This document shows positions 33,774 through 41,813 of a stretch of 64,000 nucleotides of DNA, in pieces. The translations under genes were made by a program, and so were the position numbers. Within the stretch, counting starts at the first letter, position 1. Every line of letters starts with the position of its first letter. This DNA comes from Mycobacterium sp. MBM (lineage in GTDB: Bacteria; Actinomycetota; Actinomycetes; Mycobacteriales; Mycobacteriaceae): NCBI GenBank assembly GCA_021648845.1, contig JAKJHY010000014.1, positions 1-64,000 of the forward strand, given 5' to 3'. The notes below the pieces were generated by a model, which searched no databases, was not told the origin of the DNA, and saw only the letters and a list, made by a program, of their open reading frames with translations.

Positions 33774-34401
33774 TACAGCTAGCAGAGGTCCGGGTCGCCC
33801 GCCTGCCGCCAAGGCCGCGGAGACCCGAGAACGGATCCTGCAGGCTGCGCGCGAGGTGTTCAGCGAACTCGGTTATGACGCAGCGACATTCCAGGCCATC
33901 GCGGTTCGCTCCGATCTGACCCGTCCGGCCATCAACCACTACTTTCAGAGCAAGCACCTGCTGTACCGGGAGGTCGTCGAACACACCAATGCGGGCGTGG
34001 TGCGGGCCGGTATCGAGAAGGCCAAGGCGCAGCCCACTCTGCTGAAGCGGCTGACGGCGTTCTATTCCGTCGCCATGCAGGCCGACGGCAGGGACCGCTC
34101 GGTCGCGGCGTTCTTGGTGACCTCAGTGCTGGAGGCTCAGCGTCACCCCGAGCTGAGTCAGGACGCACACGACCCGTTGGCGAACTCGCGGGCATTTGTG
34201 CAGTGGGCCGTCACCGATGCCATCGAACGTGGTGAGCTAACCACCGATACCGATGTGGCGAGCCTGGTCGAGATGCTCGTCTCGGTGATGTGGGGGATGG
34301 GGTTCTATGCCGGCTACGTCGGGACCCATGACGAGACGGTGGCTGTGGTGCGGCAGTTGGAGCTTCTGATGGCTAACAAGCTGTGGACCTTGTCGACGTA
34401 A
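33766..34401 (+). CDS. TetR-family transcriptional regulator
   Basis: 211 residues from a GTG. HTH: AREVFSELGYDAATFQAIAV followed by RSDLTRPAINHYFQSKHLLY, a textbook TetR N-terminus preceded by a GRPPAAKAAETRERIL lead. The ligand domain is helical and unassigned. An upstream in-frame ATG at 33742 is disfavoured because the operator and -10 box lie between it and the GTG. It is 53 nt before the methyltransferase gene, which has its own -10 box. Confidence 0.88.
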   Translation: MPHTASRGPGRPPAAKAAETRERILQAAREVFSELGYDAATFQAIAVRSDLTRPAINHYFQSKHLLYREVVEHTNAGVVRAGIEKAKAQPTLLKRLTAFYSVAMQADGRDRSVAAFLVTSVLEAQRHPELSQDAHDPLANSRAFVQWAVTDAIERGELTTDTDVASLVEMLVSVMWGMGFYAGYVGTHDETVAVVRQLELLMANKLWTLST

Positions 34402-34454
34402 CTGGCCCCGATCGCCGGCGGATAGGTGATCTAACTAACCGGTAGCATGAACAC

Positions 34455-35396
34455 ATGAGTTCACTGCGCACCCACGATGACACCTGGGACATCGCCTCCA
34501 GTGTCGGTACCACCGCCGTGATGGTCGCCGCGGCGCGGGCCGCCGAGACGGCGAGTGCGGATCCGTTGATCACCGACCCCTACGCCCGGATGCTTGTCGA
34601 AGGTGCCGGTGGTGGCGTGTGGGGCCTGATGATGGACGAGGACTGGGTGGCCCGCGCCGTCGACATCGACCCCGACGGCGCGGCGATCTTCGCGCACATG
34701 GGCAGCTACCAGGCCGTGCGCACCCGCTTCTTCGACGACTTCTTCGCCGCCGCGTGGGCCGCCGGTATCCGCCAGGTGGTGATACTGGCCTCCGGGCTGG
34801 ATTCGCGCGCCTATCGGCTGGAGTGGCCCGCGGGCACCACCGTCTACGAGATCGACCAGCCGAAGGTGCTGGAGTACAAGCAGTCGGTGCTCGCCGAGCA
34901 CGGTGTGCAGCCGCGGGCCGACCGCAGGGAGGTGGCCATCGATCTGCGTCAGGACTGGCCGAAAGCCTTGCAGGAGGCCGGCTTCGACTCTTCATCTGCA
35001 ACTGCGTGGCTGGCCGAGGGTCTGTTGATGTACCTACCTGCCGATGCGCAGGACCAACTCTTCGCGCAGATCACCGATCTCAGCGCGCCGGGCAGTCGGA
35101 TCGCGGTGGAGACGGCGCCGATACAGGCCGAGGAACGCCGCCGCGAGATGAAGCAGCGATTCGAGGTCATCAAGGAGAAGCTCGGCATCACCGACAGCCT
35201 CGACGTCGGGGAACTGATGTACAACGACCCCGACCGTGCCGACGTGGCCGACTGGCTCGGCGGCCACGGATGGGACAGCGCCGCCGTGCAGTCGGCCGCC
35301 GAGATGCGCAGGCACCGTCGCTGGGCGCTGCCCGCCGACCTCGACACGCCCGCCGATGACTCCTTCTCGATGTTCGTCACCGCCACCAGACACTGA
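34455..35396 (+). CDS. SAM-dependent methyltransferase (TIGR00027 / mycobacterial LCMT-like family)
   Basis: 313 residues of the large mycobacterial family of putative methyltransferases. DDTWDIASSVGTTAVMVAAA, RTRFFDDFFAAAW, and QVVILASGLDSRAYRLEWPA with VYEIDQPKVLEYK are its signature blocks, the last forming the SAM pocket. M. tuberculosis has many paralogues, mostly without known substrates. TAGCAT (34443-34448) lies 6 nt before the ATG, suggesting a leaderless mRNA. It may be regulated by the upstream TetR, but this is not shown. Confidence 0.88.
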   Translation: MSSLRTHDDTWDIASSVGTTAVMVAAARAAETASADPLITDPYARMLVEGAGGGVWGLMMDEDWVARAVDIDPDGAAIFAHMGSYQAVRTRFFDDFFAAAWAAGIRQVVILASGLDSRAYRLEWPAGTTVYEIDQPKVLEYKQSVLAEHGVQPRADRREVAIDLRQDWPKALQEAGFDSSSATAWLAEGLLMYLPADAQDQLFAQITDLSAPGSRIAVETAPIQAEERRREMKQRFEVIKEKLGITDSLDVGELMYNDPDRADVADWLGGHGWDSAAVQSAAEMRRHRRWALPADLDTPADDSFSMFVTATRH

Positions 35397-35486
35397 GCGA
35401 GATTTCGCCCCGCAGGAATCCGGGGCTTATGGACCGGCCAACCGGATGGTTAGGATCAGAATTCCTCGGTCTGGAAGGACGCTCCG

Positions 35487-36893
35487 ATGACCATGCACGC
35501 AGACGCTCCCACGTCGTCACCAGCGGTGGCGGACATCCCGGCGGTCGTCGCCGGACTCCGCGCGGCCTACGCCACCGGGCGCACCCGCGACATCGAATGG
35601 CGCAAGCAGCAGCTGCGCGCCCTGGAACGGATGGTGGTGGACAACGAGGCCGCCATCGCCGCCGCGCTGGCCACCGACCTCGGCCGCAAACCGTTCGAGG
35701 CGTGGCTGGCCGATATCGCCAGCACCGCGGCCGAAGCCCGCGACGCCGCCAAACATCTCGGCAAGTGGACCAAGCGTCGGTACCGGCTCCTGGAGTTCTC
35801 CCAGCTCCCGGCGCGGGGCTGGGTCGAGTACGAGCCCTACGGCACAGTGCTCGTCATCGGCGCCTGGAACTTCCCGTTCGCCCTCACGCTCGGGCCCGCG
35901 GTGGGTGCGATCGCTGCGGGTAACACGGTGGCCCTCAAACCCTCCGAACTCGCGCCCGCCTGCTCGGCGTTGATGGCCGAACTGGTACCGCGGTATCTGG
36001 ATCCGCAGGCCGTCGCCGTCGTGGAGGGCGACGGAGCCGTCAGCCAGCTGCTCATCGACCAGGGTTTCGACAAGATCTGTTTCACCGGTGGCACCGAGAT
36101 CGGGCGCAAGGTCTATCAGGCCGCGGCCGCGCACCTCACCCCGGTCATCCTCGAGCTGGGCGGCAAGAGCCCGGTCATCGTGGCGGCCGACGCCGACCTG
36201 GATGTCGCCGCCAAACGCATCGCCTGGACCAAGCTGATCAACTCCGGCCAGATCTGCATCGCACCCGACTACGTACTCGTCGACGCCTCGGTGCGCGATG
36301 AACTGGTCGGCAAGGTCAAGGCGGCGGTGCGCGCCTTCGAAGCCGACGCGACGGGCGGCAAGCGGATCGTCAACCGGCGCCACTTCGACCGGTTGGTCGC
36401 CGCGGTGGCCGCCACCGAGGGCGATGTCACCGTCGGCGGTGGTTCCGACCCCGCGGCGCTGGAGATCGAACCGACGGTCGTGGTCGACCCTGCCCTGGAC
36501 GAACCGCTGATGACCGACGAGATCTTCGGGCCCGTGCTGCCCATTGTCACCGTCCAAAATCTGGACGAGGCAATCGCTTTCGTCAACGCCCGGCCCAAAC
36601 CCTTGGCGGCCTACTTGTTCACCAGGTCCAAGGAGACCCGCGAACGGGTCATCCACGAGGTGCCCGCCGGCGGCATGGTGGTCAACCACCTGATCTTCCA
36701 TTTCGCGACCACCAAGTTGCCGTTCGGCGGCGTCGGACCGTCCGGTACCGGTGCATACCACGGCCGGTACGGGTTCGAGGAGTTCAGCCACCGCAAGTCG
36801 GTGCTGACCAAGACCACCCGCCCCGACTTGGGCGCCATGATCTACCCGCCGTATACAGAGAAGGCGTGGAAACTGGCCCGGCGGCTGTTCTAG
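35487..36893 (+). CDS. Aldehyde dehydrogenase family protein
   Basis: 468 residues, of the class-3-like type (short N-terminus, C-terminal FSHRKSVLTK). VLVIGAWNFPFALTLGPAVG and FTGGTEIGRKV bind NAD(P); ELGGKSPVIV holds the general base Glu, and NSGQICIAPDYVLV the nucleophilic Cys. It oxidises aldehydes, probably long-chain, to acids at the membrane (a C-terminal AMIYPPYTEKAWKLARRLF resembles a tail segment). GGAAGG precedes the ATG. An SDR follows after 48 nt. Confidence 0.93.
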   Translation: MTMHADAPTSSPAVADIPAVVAGLRAAYATGRTRDIEWRKQQLRALERMVVDNEAAIAAALATDLGRKPFEAWLADIASTAAEARDAAKHLGKWTKRRYRLLEFSQLPARGWVEYEPYGTVLVIGAWNFPFALTLGPAVGAIAAGNTVALKPSELAPACSALMAELVPRYLDPQAVAVVEGDGAVSQLLIDQGFDKICFTGGTEIGRKVYQAAAAHLTPVILELGGKSPVIVAADADLDVAAKRIAWTKLINSGQICIAPDYVLVDASVRDELVGKVKAAVRAFEADATGGKRIVNRRHFDRLVAAVAATEGDVTVGGGSDPAALEIEPTVVVDPALDEPLMTDEIFGPVLPIVTVQNLDEAIAFVNARPKPLAAYLFTRSKETRERVIHEVPAGGMVVNHLIFHFATTKLPFGGVGPSGTGAYHGRYGFEEFSHRKSVLTKTTRPDLGAMIYPPYTEKAWKLARRLF

Positions 36894-36941
36894 TCGCGGG
36901 ACCGACCACACAAAAACTGACCCAACACCGAGAGGAACACA

Positions 36942-37805
36942 ATGCCCGGAGTGCAGGATCGCGTCGTCGTCATCACCGGAGCCGGCGGCGGTCTCGGGCG
37001 CGAGTACGCCCTGACCCTGGCCCGGGAGGGCGCCAGCGTCGTCGTCAACGACCTCGGCGGTGCCCGTGACGGCTCCGGTGCCGGACACAACATGGCCGAC
37101 GAGGTGGTCGCGGAGATCAAGGCCGCCGGTGGCCGCGCGGTCGCCAACTACGACAGTGTCGCCGAACCCGAGGGCGCGGAGAACATCATCAAGACCGCCG
37201 TCGACGAGTTCGGCAAGGTCGACGGCGTGGTGAGCAACGCGGGCATCCTGCGCGACGGCACCTTCCACAAGATGACCTTCGAGCAGTGGGACGCCGTGCT
37301 GAAGGTGCACCTCTACGGCGGATACAACGTCATCCGCGCCGCGTGGCCGCACTTCCGGGAGCAGAGCTTCGGCCGGGTCGTCGTCGCCACCTCCACCAGC
37401 GGACTGTTCGGCAACTTCGGGCAGGCCAACTACGGTGCCGCCAAGCTCGGTCTGGTCGGCCTGATCAACACGCTGGCCCAGGAAGGCGCCAAGTACAACA
37501 TCAAGACCAACGCCGTCGCGCCGATCGCCGCCACCCGCATGACCCAGGACATCCTGCCGCCCGAGGTGTTCGAGAAACTGACCCCGGAATATGTTGCGCC
37601 CGTTGTCGCCTACCTGATGACCGAGGAATTGCCGGACACCGATTCGGTGTTCATCGTCGGCGGCGGCAAGGTACAGCGCACCGCGCTGTTCCAGAACGAG
37701 GGCGTCACCTTCACCGAGGTGCCGTCGGTCGACGATATCGCCGCCAAGTGGGGCGAGATCACCGATCTTTCCGCAGCGCAGGCCGCCAGCTTCAAGCTCG
37801 GATGA
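36942..37805 (+). CDS. Short-chain dehydrogenase/reductase
   Basis: 287 residues. ITGAGGGLGREYALTLAREG is the Rossmann NAD(P) site; SNAG, then the Ser of STSGLFGNFGQANYGAAKLG with Tyr-x3-Lys give the catalytic triad. The sequence (YALTLAREGASVVVNDLGGA; ILRDGTFHKMTFEQWDAVLK) resembles the dehydrogenase domain of peroxisomal-type multifunctional beta-oxidation enzyme 2, so a 3-hydroxyacyl-CoA substrate is likely. It is coupled to the reductase that follows (ATGA). Confidence 0.92.
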   Translation: MPGVQDRVVVITGAGGGLGREYALTLAREGASVVVNDLGGARDGSGAGHNMADEVVAEIKAAGGRAVANYDSVAEPEGAENIIKTAVDEFGKVDGVVSNAGILRDGTFHKMTFEQWDAVLKVHLYGGYNVIRAAWPHFREQSFGRVVVATSTSGLFGNFGQANYGAAKLGLVGLINTLAQEGAKYNIKTNAVAPIAATRMTQDILPPEVFEKLTPEYVAPVVAYLMTEELPDTDSVFIVGGGKVQRTALFQNEGVTFTEVPSVDDIAAKWGEITDLSAAQAASFKLG

Positions 37806-38848
37806 AAGCGCTTGTCGCACAGGAGCTGACCGGCCCAGCAGGCTTGGCCTATCTGGACGTAGCCGATGTCGACGATGCCACCGGGAACTCGGTCATCATC
37901 GACGTCGGCGCGGCCGGTGTCTGCTTCCCCGATCTGCTGTTGCTACGCGGGGAGTACCAGCTGAAGCTGGAGCCGCCGTTCACCCCGGGCATGGAGGTCG
38001 CCGGCACCGTCCGCTCGGCCCCGGCAGGCTCGGGTTTCACTGTCGGGCAGCGGGTTTCGGCCCTGTCGATGCTCGGTGGCTACGCCGAACGGGTGGCGGT
38101 GGCCCCGTCGAGCGTGGTGCCCACACCCGAGGGCATCGATGACGCATCGGCCACCGCGTTGCTGGGCAACTACTACACCATGTACTTCGCCCTGGCCCGC
38201 CGCGCGGCGCTGCGGGCCGGGGAGACGGTGCTGGTGCTCGGCTCGGCAGGCGGTATCGGGGTGGCGGCCATCCAGATCGCCAAGGCGCTCGGTGCCCGGG
38301 TGGTGGCGCTGGTGCACCGGCCGGATGCGCAGGATTTCGTGGCGAGCGTCGGTGCCGACGTGGTGCTGCCGCTGACGGAGGGATCCGGCGGGCAGATCCG
38401 GCGGGCAGGAGCGCAGCGACTCGGGGACGAGTTGGAGCGCAGCGACTCGGGGATGAGCTGGAAGCAGGCGGTGCTCGACGCCACCGGCGGCCGCGGCGTG
38501 GACGTGGTGGTCGATCCGATCGGCGGTGACGCCTTCGACGACGCCATCCGCGCGATGGCGCCGGAGGGGCGGCTGCTGGTCATCGGGTTCGCGGCCGGCC
38601 AGGGCATTCCGACGGTCAAGGTCAACCGGCTGCTGCTGCGCAATGTCAGCGTGGTGGGTGTCGGCTGGGGCGAGTTCGTCCGGCACTCGCCGGCCGCGCA
38701 GGCCGAGGTCGGCGCTGGGCTCGCCGACCTGGTCGCGGCCGGACTGCGCCCGCCTCCGCCGGTGACCTACCGGCTCGCCGACGGCGCGGCGGGTCTGCAG
38801 GCGCTGGCCGACGGCAAGATCAGAGGCAAGCTCGTCCTGGAGCCGTAG
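37802..38848 (+). CDS. Zinc-free quinone oxidoreductase/enoyl reductase-like MDR protein
   Basis: 348 residues of the medium-chain dehydrogenase/reductase superfamily, quinone reductase branch: ELTGPAGLAYLDVADVDD, GMEVAGTVRSAPAGSGFTVG, and VLVLGSAGGIGVAAIQIAKA (NADPH site). It is a little longer than the ~325 usual because of a 39-bp in-frame insertion built from tandem repeats around residues 194-220 (EGSGGQIRRAGAQRLGDELE region). The insertion falls in a surface part of the cofactor domain. It overlaps the SDR and HAD genes. Confidence 0.9.
   Translation: MKALVAQELTGPAGLAYLDVADVDDATGNSVIIDVGAAGVCFPDLLLLRGEYQLKLEPPFTPGMEVAGTVRSAPAGSGFTVGQRVSALSMLGGYAERVAVAPSSVVPTPEGIDDASATALLGNYYTMYFALARRAALRAGETVLVLGSAGGIGVAAIQIAKALGARVVALVHRPDAQDFVASVGADVVLPLTEGSGGQIRRAGAQRLGDELERSDSGMSWKQAVLDATGGRGVDVVVDPIGGDAFDDAIRAMAPEGRLLVIGFAAGQGIPTVKVNRLLLRNVSVVGVGWGEFVRHSPAAQAEVGAGLADLVAAGLRPPPPVTYRLADGAAGLQALADGKIRGKLVLEP
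38382..38459 (+). repeat. Two abutting tandem duplications inside the quinone reductase gene
   Basis: A 13-bp unit (38382-38394, 38395-38407) is followed at once by a 26-bp unit (38408-38433, 38434-38459; two mismatches). One extra 13-mer plus one extra 26-mer add 39 bp, i.e. 13 codons, so the frame is kept only by the combination. Confidence 0.85.
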
Positions 38849-39546
38849 TGCAGGGCCCGCGCGCGTTGGCCTTCGACGTATTCGGCACCGTGGTGGACTG
38901 GCGGTCCAGCATCATCGCCGAGCTGCAGTCCTTCGGCGCCCGCCATGGGCTGCAACGGGATTGGGCGTCGTTCGCCGATGCGTGGCGGGCCGGTTACGCC
39001 CCGGCCATGGACCGGGTGCGCCGGGGTGAGCTGCCATGGACCCGCATCGACGATCTGCACCGCGACATCCTGGTGGGGTTGCTCGACGGCGTCCCGGTCG
39101 ACGACGCCGAGATCGACGACCTCAACCGGGCCTGGCATCGGCTCACCCCCTGGCCGGACGCGGTGCCCGGCCTGTACCGGCTCAAGCAGCGTTTCGTCGT
39201 CACCACGCTGTCCAACGGCAATGTCTCGCTGCTCACGAACATGGCCAAGAACGCCGGATTGCCGTGGGACTGTGTCATCTCCGCGGAGTTGTTCGGCCAC
39301 TACAAGCCCGATCCGGAGGCCTATCTGGGCTGTGCCCGGCTACTCGATGTGGCCCCTGAGGAGCTCATGTTGGTGGCCACCCACCCGAACGATCTGCGAG
39401 CCGCGCGGGCTTGCGGCCTGCGCACCGGCTATGTGGTGCGAAGGCTCGAGCACGGACCCGGGCATCCACTGCCCGACGTCTCCACCGGGGAGTTCGAGGT
39501 CGTCGCGCAGGATTTCCTCGACCTGGCCCGACAGTTGGGCGCCTAG
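38848..39546 (+). CDS. Haloacid dehalogenase-type II HAD hydrolase
   Basis: 232 residues. AFDVFGTVVDW has the catalytic Asp nucleophile; TTLSNGNVSLL is motif II, and AELFGHYKPDPEAYLGCARL motif III/Lys; LMVATHPNDLRAARACGLR gives the acidic motif. This subgroup includes (S)-2-haloacid dehalogenases, but substrate cannot be read. It starts at a GTG that overlaps the reductase stop, closing an SDR-MDR-HAD operon. Confidence 0.88.
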   Translation: MQGPRALAFDVFGTVVDWRSSIIAELQSFGARHGLQRDWASFADAWRAGYAPAMDRVRRGELPWTRIDDLHRDILVGLLDGVPVDDAEIDDLNRAWHRLTPWPDAVPGLYRLKQRFVVTTLSNGNVSLLTNMAKNAGLPWDCVISAELFGHYKPDPEAYLGCARLLDVAPEELMLVATHPNDLRAARACGLRTGYVVRRLEHGPGHPLPDVSTGEFEVVAQDFLDLARQLGA

Positions 39547-39562
39547 ACCGTAAGTTCGTGGT

Positions 39563-40048
39563 GTGAGCACCCTGGGCATCGTCCTGGTCGCGTTGGCGAT
39601 CGCCATCGGGTTGGCCGGCATCATCGTGCCGATCCTGCCCGGCGGGCTGCTGGTCATCGCGGCGATCGGTGTCTGGGCCTATGTCGAAGGATCGACGAGC
39701 GCCTGGGTGACCTTCGGTATCGCGGCAGTTTTCTTCGTCGCGGCGGAGGTCATCAAGTACACCTGGCCGGTGCAGCGCATGCGCCGCGCCGAGGTCCGCA
39801 CATCGGTGCTGGTGATCGGTGCGGTGGCCGGCATAGTGGGGTTCTTCGTCATTCCGGTGATCGGTCTGCTGATCGGGTTCGTCGCGGGGGTGTTCGCCGC
39901 GGAGATGGCGCTGCGTCGCGACCCGACCCGGGCGTGGGCATCCACGGTGCATGCGCTCAAGGGCGTGGCGCTCTCGGTCGGTGTCGAACTGACCGGCGCC
40001 CTACTGGCCACGGTCACCTGGGTCGTCGGGGTGGTCATTTCGGCGTGA
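39563..40048 (+). CDS. DUF456 membrane protein
   Basis: 161 residues with about four or five membrane spans and glycine-rich loops: LVALAIAIGLAGIIVPILPG, LLVIAAIGVWAYVEGSTS, LVIGAVAGIVGFFVIPVIGL, and GVELTGALLATVTWVVGVV. This is the usual layout of DUF456, a widespread family of unknown function. It begins at a GTG 16 nt after the HAD gene. Its final codons (Ile-Ser-Ala-stop) lie in the first 47-bp palindrome. Confidence 0.85.
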   Translation: MSTLGIVLVALAIAIGLAGIIVPILPGGLLVIAAIGVWAYVEGSTSAWVTFGIAAVFFVAAEVIKYTWPVQRMRRAEVRTSVLVIGAVAGIVGFFVIPVIGLLIGFVAGVFAAEMALRRDPTRAWASTVHALKGVALSVGVELTGALLATVTWVVGVVISA

Positions 40049-40083
40049 TTCGTTGCGCTCACCGCGTCAGATCACGCCGAAAT
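40037..40083. repeat. 47-bp palindromic element, copy 1
   Basis: Perfect 13-bp arms ATTTCGGCGTGAT (40037-40049) and ATCACGCCGAAAT (40071-40083) with a 21-bp centre. It contains the last codons and stop of the DUF456 gene. A second copy of the same length lies at 40976-41022. As RNA it would be a long hairpin, plausibly a terminator. Confidence 0.85.
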
Positions 40084-40129
40084 CGTGGAGGGTGGAACCT
40101 CCGGCGTACCCCGGTGCGTCTGAAGGTAC

Positions 40130-40987
40130 GTGATCGATGCGCTGCTGAAGTGTCACGACGGAGTGATCACGCTGGAGCAGGCCTGCTCGGCGGGGATGAG
40201 CAGGCACGCGGTGCAGCGCAGGGTCGCTGCCGGACGCTGGCGCCGGTGCGGCCCCGGCGTGTACTTCGTCGATGATCGTCCGTTCACCGATGCGGCACGG
40301 GTCAGGGCGGGGGTGTGGAGTCTTGGTGCGCACGCGGCGGCGAGCGGACTGGCCGCGGCCTGGTGGCATGGACTGACGAAGTTTGCCCCGGACGTCGTCG
40401 AGGTGACCGTGCCGCGCAACAGCAATGGCCGCGTCCACCCGGGTACGCGCGTTCGACGGCGAGATTTGCAGCCGCGGGACGTCGTCGAGCGACGTAACCT
40501 GCGTACCACCGGGCTGACCTTGACGGTGGTGGAGGCTGCGGCCCGTCGCCGCGGCGGGAGCGCCATCATGGATTCTGCTTTGCAGAGGCAGGTTTCGTTG
40601 TCCGAACTGTGGCAGGCGCACCTACGGCACAAAGGCCGGTACGGCGCACCGGCGGCACGCCGACTACTTCAGGCGGCCGATGACGGGGCACGGTCGCAAG
40701 CGGAACGTCTGCTCGTGCAATTACTCAGAAGCGCATCGCTCCCCGGCTGGCGGACCAATTACAAGGTCGGCCGGTACCGGGTGGACTTCGCCTTTCCCAA
40801 ATCCCGGGTGGCCATCGAGATCGACGGCTGGGCCTTTCACAGCGACCGTGCCGACTTCCAGCACGACCGGGAACGTCAGAACGAGATCATGTTGATGCGT
40901 TGGCAGGTGCTGCGGTTTACCTGGCTGGACCTCACGGCATATCCCGACCGGGTGCTCGCCACCATCCGAGCTGCGATTTCGGCGTGA
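40130..40987 (+). CDS. DUF559 protein with AbiEi-like N-terminal wing (PD-(D/E)XK fold)
   Basis: 285 residues. The N-terminal part (GVITLEQACSAGMSRHAVQR with RVAAGRWRRCGPGVYF) is like the winged-helix domain of type IV antitoxin AbiEi. The C-terminal DUF559 region (RYRVDFAFPKSRVAIEIDGW, then HDRERQNEIMLMRWQVLRFT) carries the D-x-n-E-x-D pattern of Vsr-like nucleases. Such proteins are multicopy in mycobacteria with unknown role; no toxin partner is adjacent. GTG start. It lies between the two palindromes, and its last codons are in the second. Confidence 0.8.
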   Translation: MIDALLKCHDGVITLEQACSAGMSRHAVQRRVAAGRWRRCGPGVYFVDDRPFTDAARVRAGVWSLGAHAAASGLAAAWWHGLTKFAPDVVEVTVPRNSNGRVHPGTRVRRRDLQPRDVVERRNLRTTGLTLTVVEAAARRRGGSAIMDSALQRQVSLSELWQAHLRHKGRYGAPAARRLLQAADDGARSQAERLLVQLLRSASLPGWRTNYKVGRYRVDFAFPKSRVAIEIDGWAFHSDRADFQHDRERQNEIMLMRWQVLRFTWLDLTAYPDRVLATIRAAISA

Positions 40988-41022
40988 TTCGCTGCGCTGA
41001 ACGCGTCAAATCACGCCGAAAT
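40976..41022. repeat. 47-bp palindromic element, copy 2
   Basis: Same arms as copy 1 (40976-40988 and 41010-41022); the 21-bp centre differs at a few positions. It contains the last codons (Ile-Ser-Ala) and stop of the DUF559 gene, and its last base is in the stop codon of the convergent ptpB gene, so it is well placed as a bidirectional terminator. Confidence 0.85.
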
Positions 41023-41813
41023 CATGTGGTGAGGCGGGTGCGCAGCCGGCTGAGGTCATCAGCGGTCACCCCGGCGGCGTCCAGGAAACCGCCCACCGAG
41101 CCGTAGATCTCGACGACCTTACGGCCGGCCGCCTCCAGATACTCCTCCCGCACCCCGAGCACGGCGTCGGTGAGTCGGGCCTCGGCGAACGTGAGGACCT
41201 CGGGCGTCTCGCCCGCACGGGCCTTCACCGACTCCATGATCGAGTCGCGCAGCGGGTCGATGGCGTCGTTACTGCGCAGGAAGTCGGTGAGGATCGCGTC
41301 CCGGGGCACTCCGACAGCTTCGAGCACGGTGGCCACGGTGAACCCGGTGCGATCCTTCCCGGCAAAGCAGTGCGCGATCACCGGCCGCCCGTCGGCAAGC
41401 AGCGTGATGACCTGCCGCACCGCCACCTGTGCGCCGGTCAGTGAGGGGAACTCCTCGTAGACCTCGGTCATGTATCGCTTGGCGGATTCGGCGACGTCCT
41501 CATTCTCGGGGGACTCCGACATCACCCGTTGGAAGGTGGCTTCGTGCGGTGCGTCCTGCGCAGAATCGTCCTCGAAGTGAAAAGGCAAGTGGTGCAGGGC
41601 AACACCCGGTGGTACCTGGCCGGGGCCACGTCGCTCGAGCTCGCGGCGCGACCTCAGGTCGGCCACGTTGGTGATCCCGAGCGCGCGCAGCGCGGACTGC
41701 CCCTCCTCGGTGAGGCGGCTCAACTCGCTCGACCGGAACAACAGGCCGGGCCGGATGCCGGCGGACTCGGCAACATCACGAAAGTTCCAGGCCCCCGCCA
41801 GCATCCCGGTCAC
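41022..41813 (-). CDS. ptpB: Protein tyrosine/lipid phosphatase, PtpB type
   Basis: 263 residues. The P-loop HCFAGKDRTGFTVA is the HC-x5-R-T signature with the extra Lys-Asp of the MptpB subgroup, and GAWNFRDVAESAGIRPGLLF with RSSELSRLTEEG starts it. M. tuberculosis PtpB (Rv0153c) dephosphorylates phosphotyrosine/phosphoinositides after secretion and lies next to fadE2 exactly as here. It starts at a GTG overlapping the fadE2 stop by 4 nt. No signal peptide is seen, as in the known protein. Confidence 0.9.
   Translation of the reverse strand: MTGMLAGAWNFRDVAESAGIRPGLLFRSSELSRLTEEGQSALRALGITNVADLRSRRELERRGPGQVPPGVALHHLPFHFEDDSAQDAPHEATFQRVMSESPENEDVAESAKRYMTEVYEEFPSLTGAQVAVRQVITLLADGRPVIAHCFAGKDRTGFTVATVLEAVGVPRDAILTDFLRSNDAIDPLRDSIMESVKARAGETPEVLTFAEARLTDAVLGVREEYLEAAGRKVVEIYGSVGGFLDAAGVTADDLSRLRTRLTT

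Noticed and set aside
34455..35396. Calling the methyltransferase a leucine carboxyl methyltransferase
   Set aside because: Fold relationship only; mycobacterial TIGR00027 proteins have no proven substrate of that type.
35517..37820. 767-aa minus-strand open frame opposite the ALDH/SDR genes
   Set aside because: It mirrors two well-supported enzymes; third-position G/C bias explains the long frame.
40130..40987. Type IV toxin-antitoxin system based on the AbiEi-like N-terminus
   Set aside because: No AbiEii-like nucleotidyltransferase toxin gene is adjacent, and the C-terminal DUF559 domain points to a different family.
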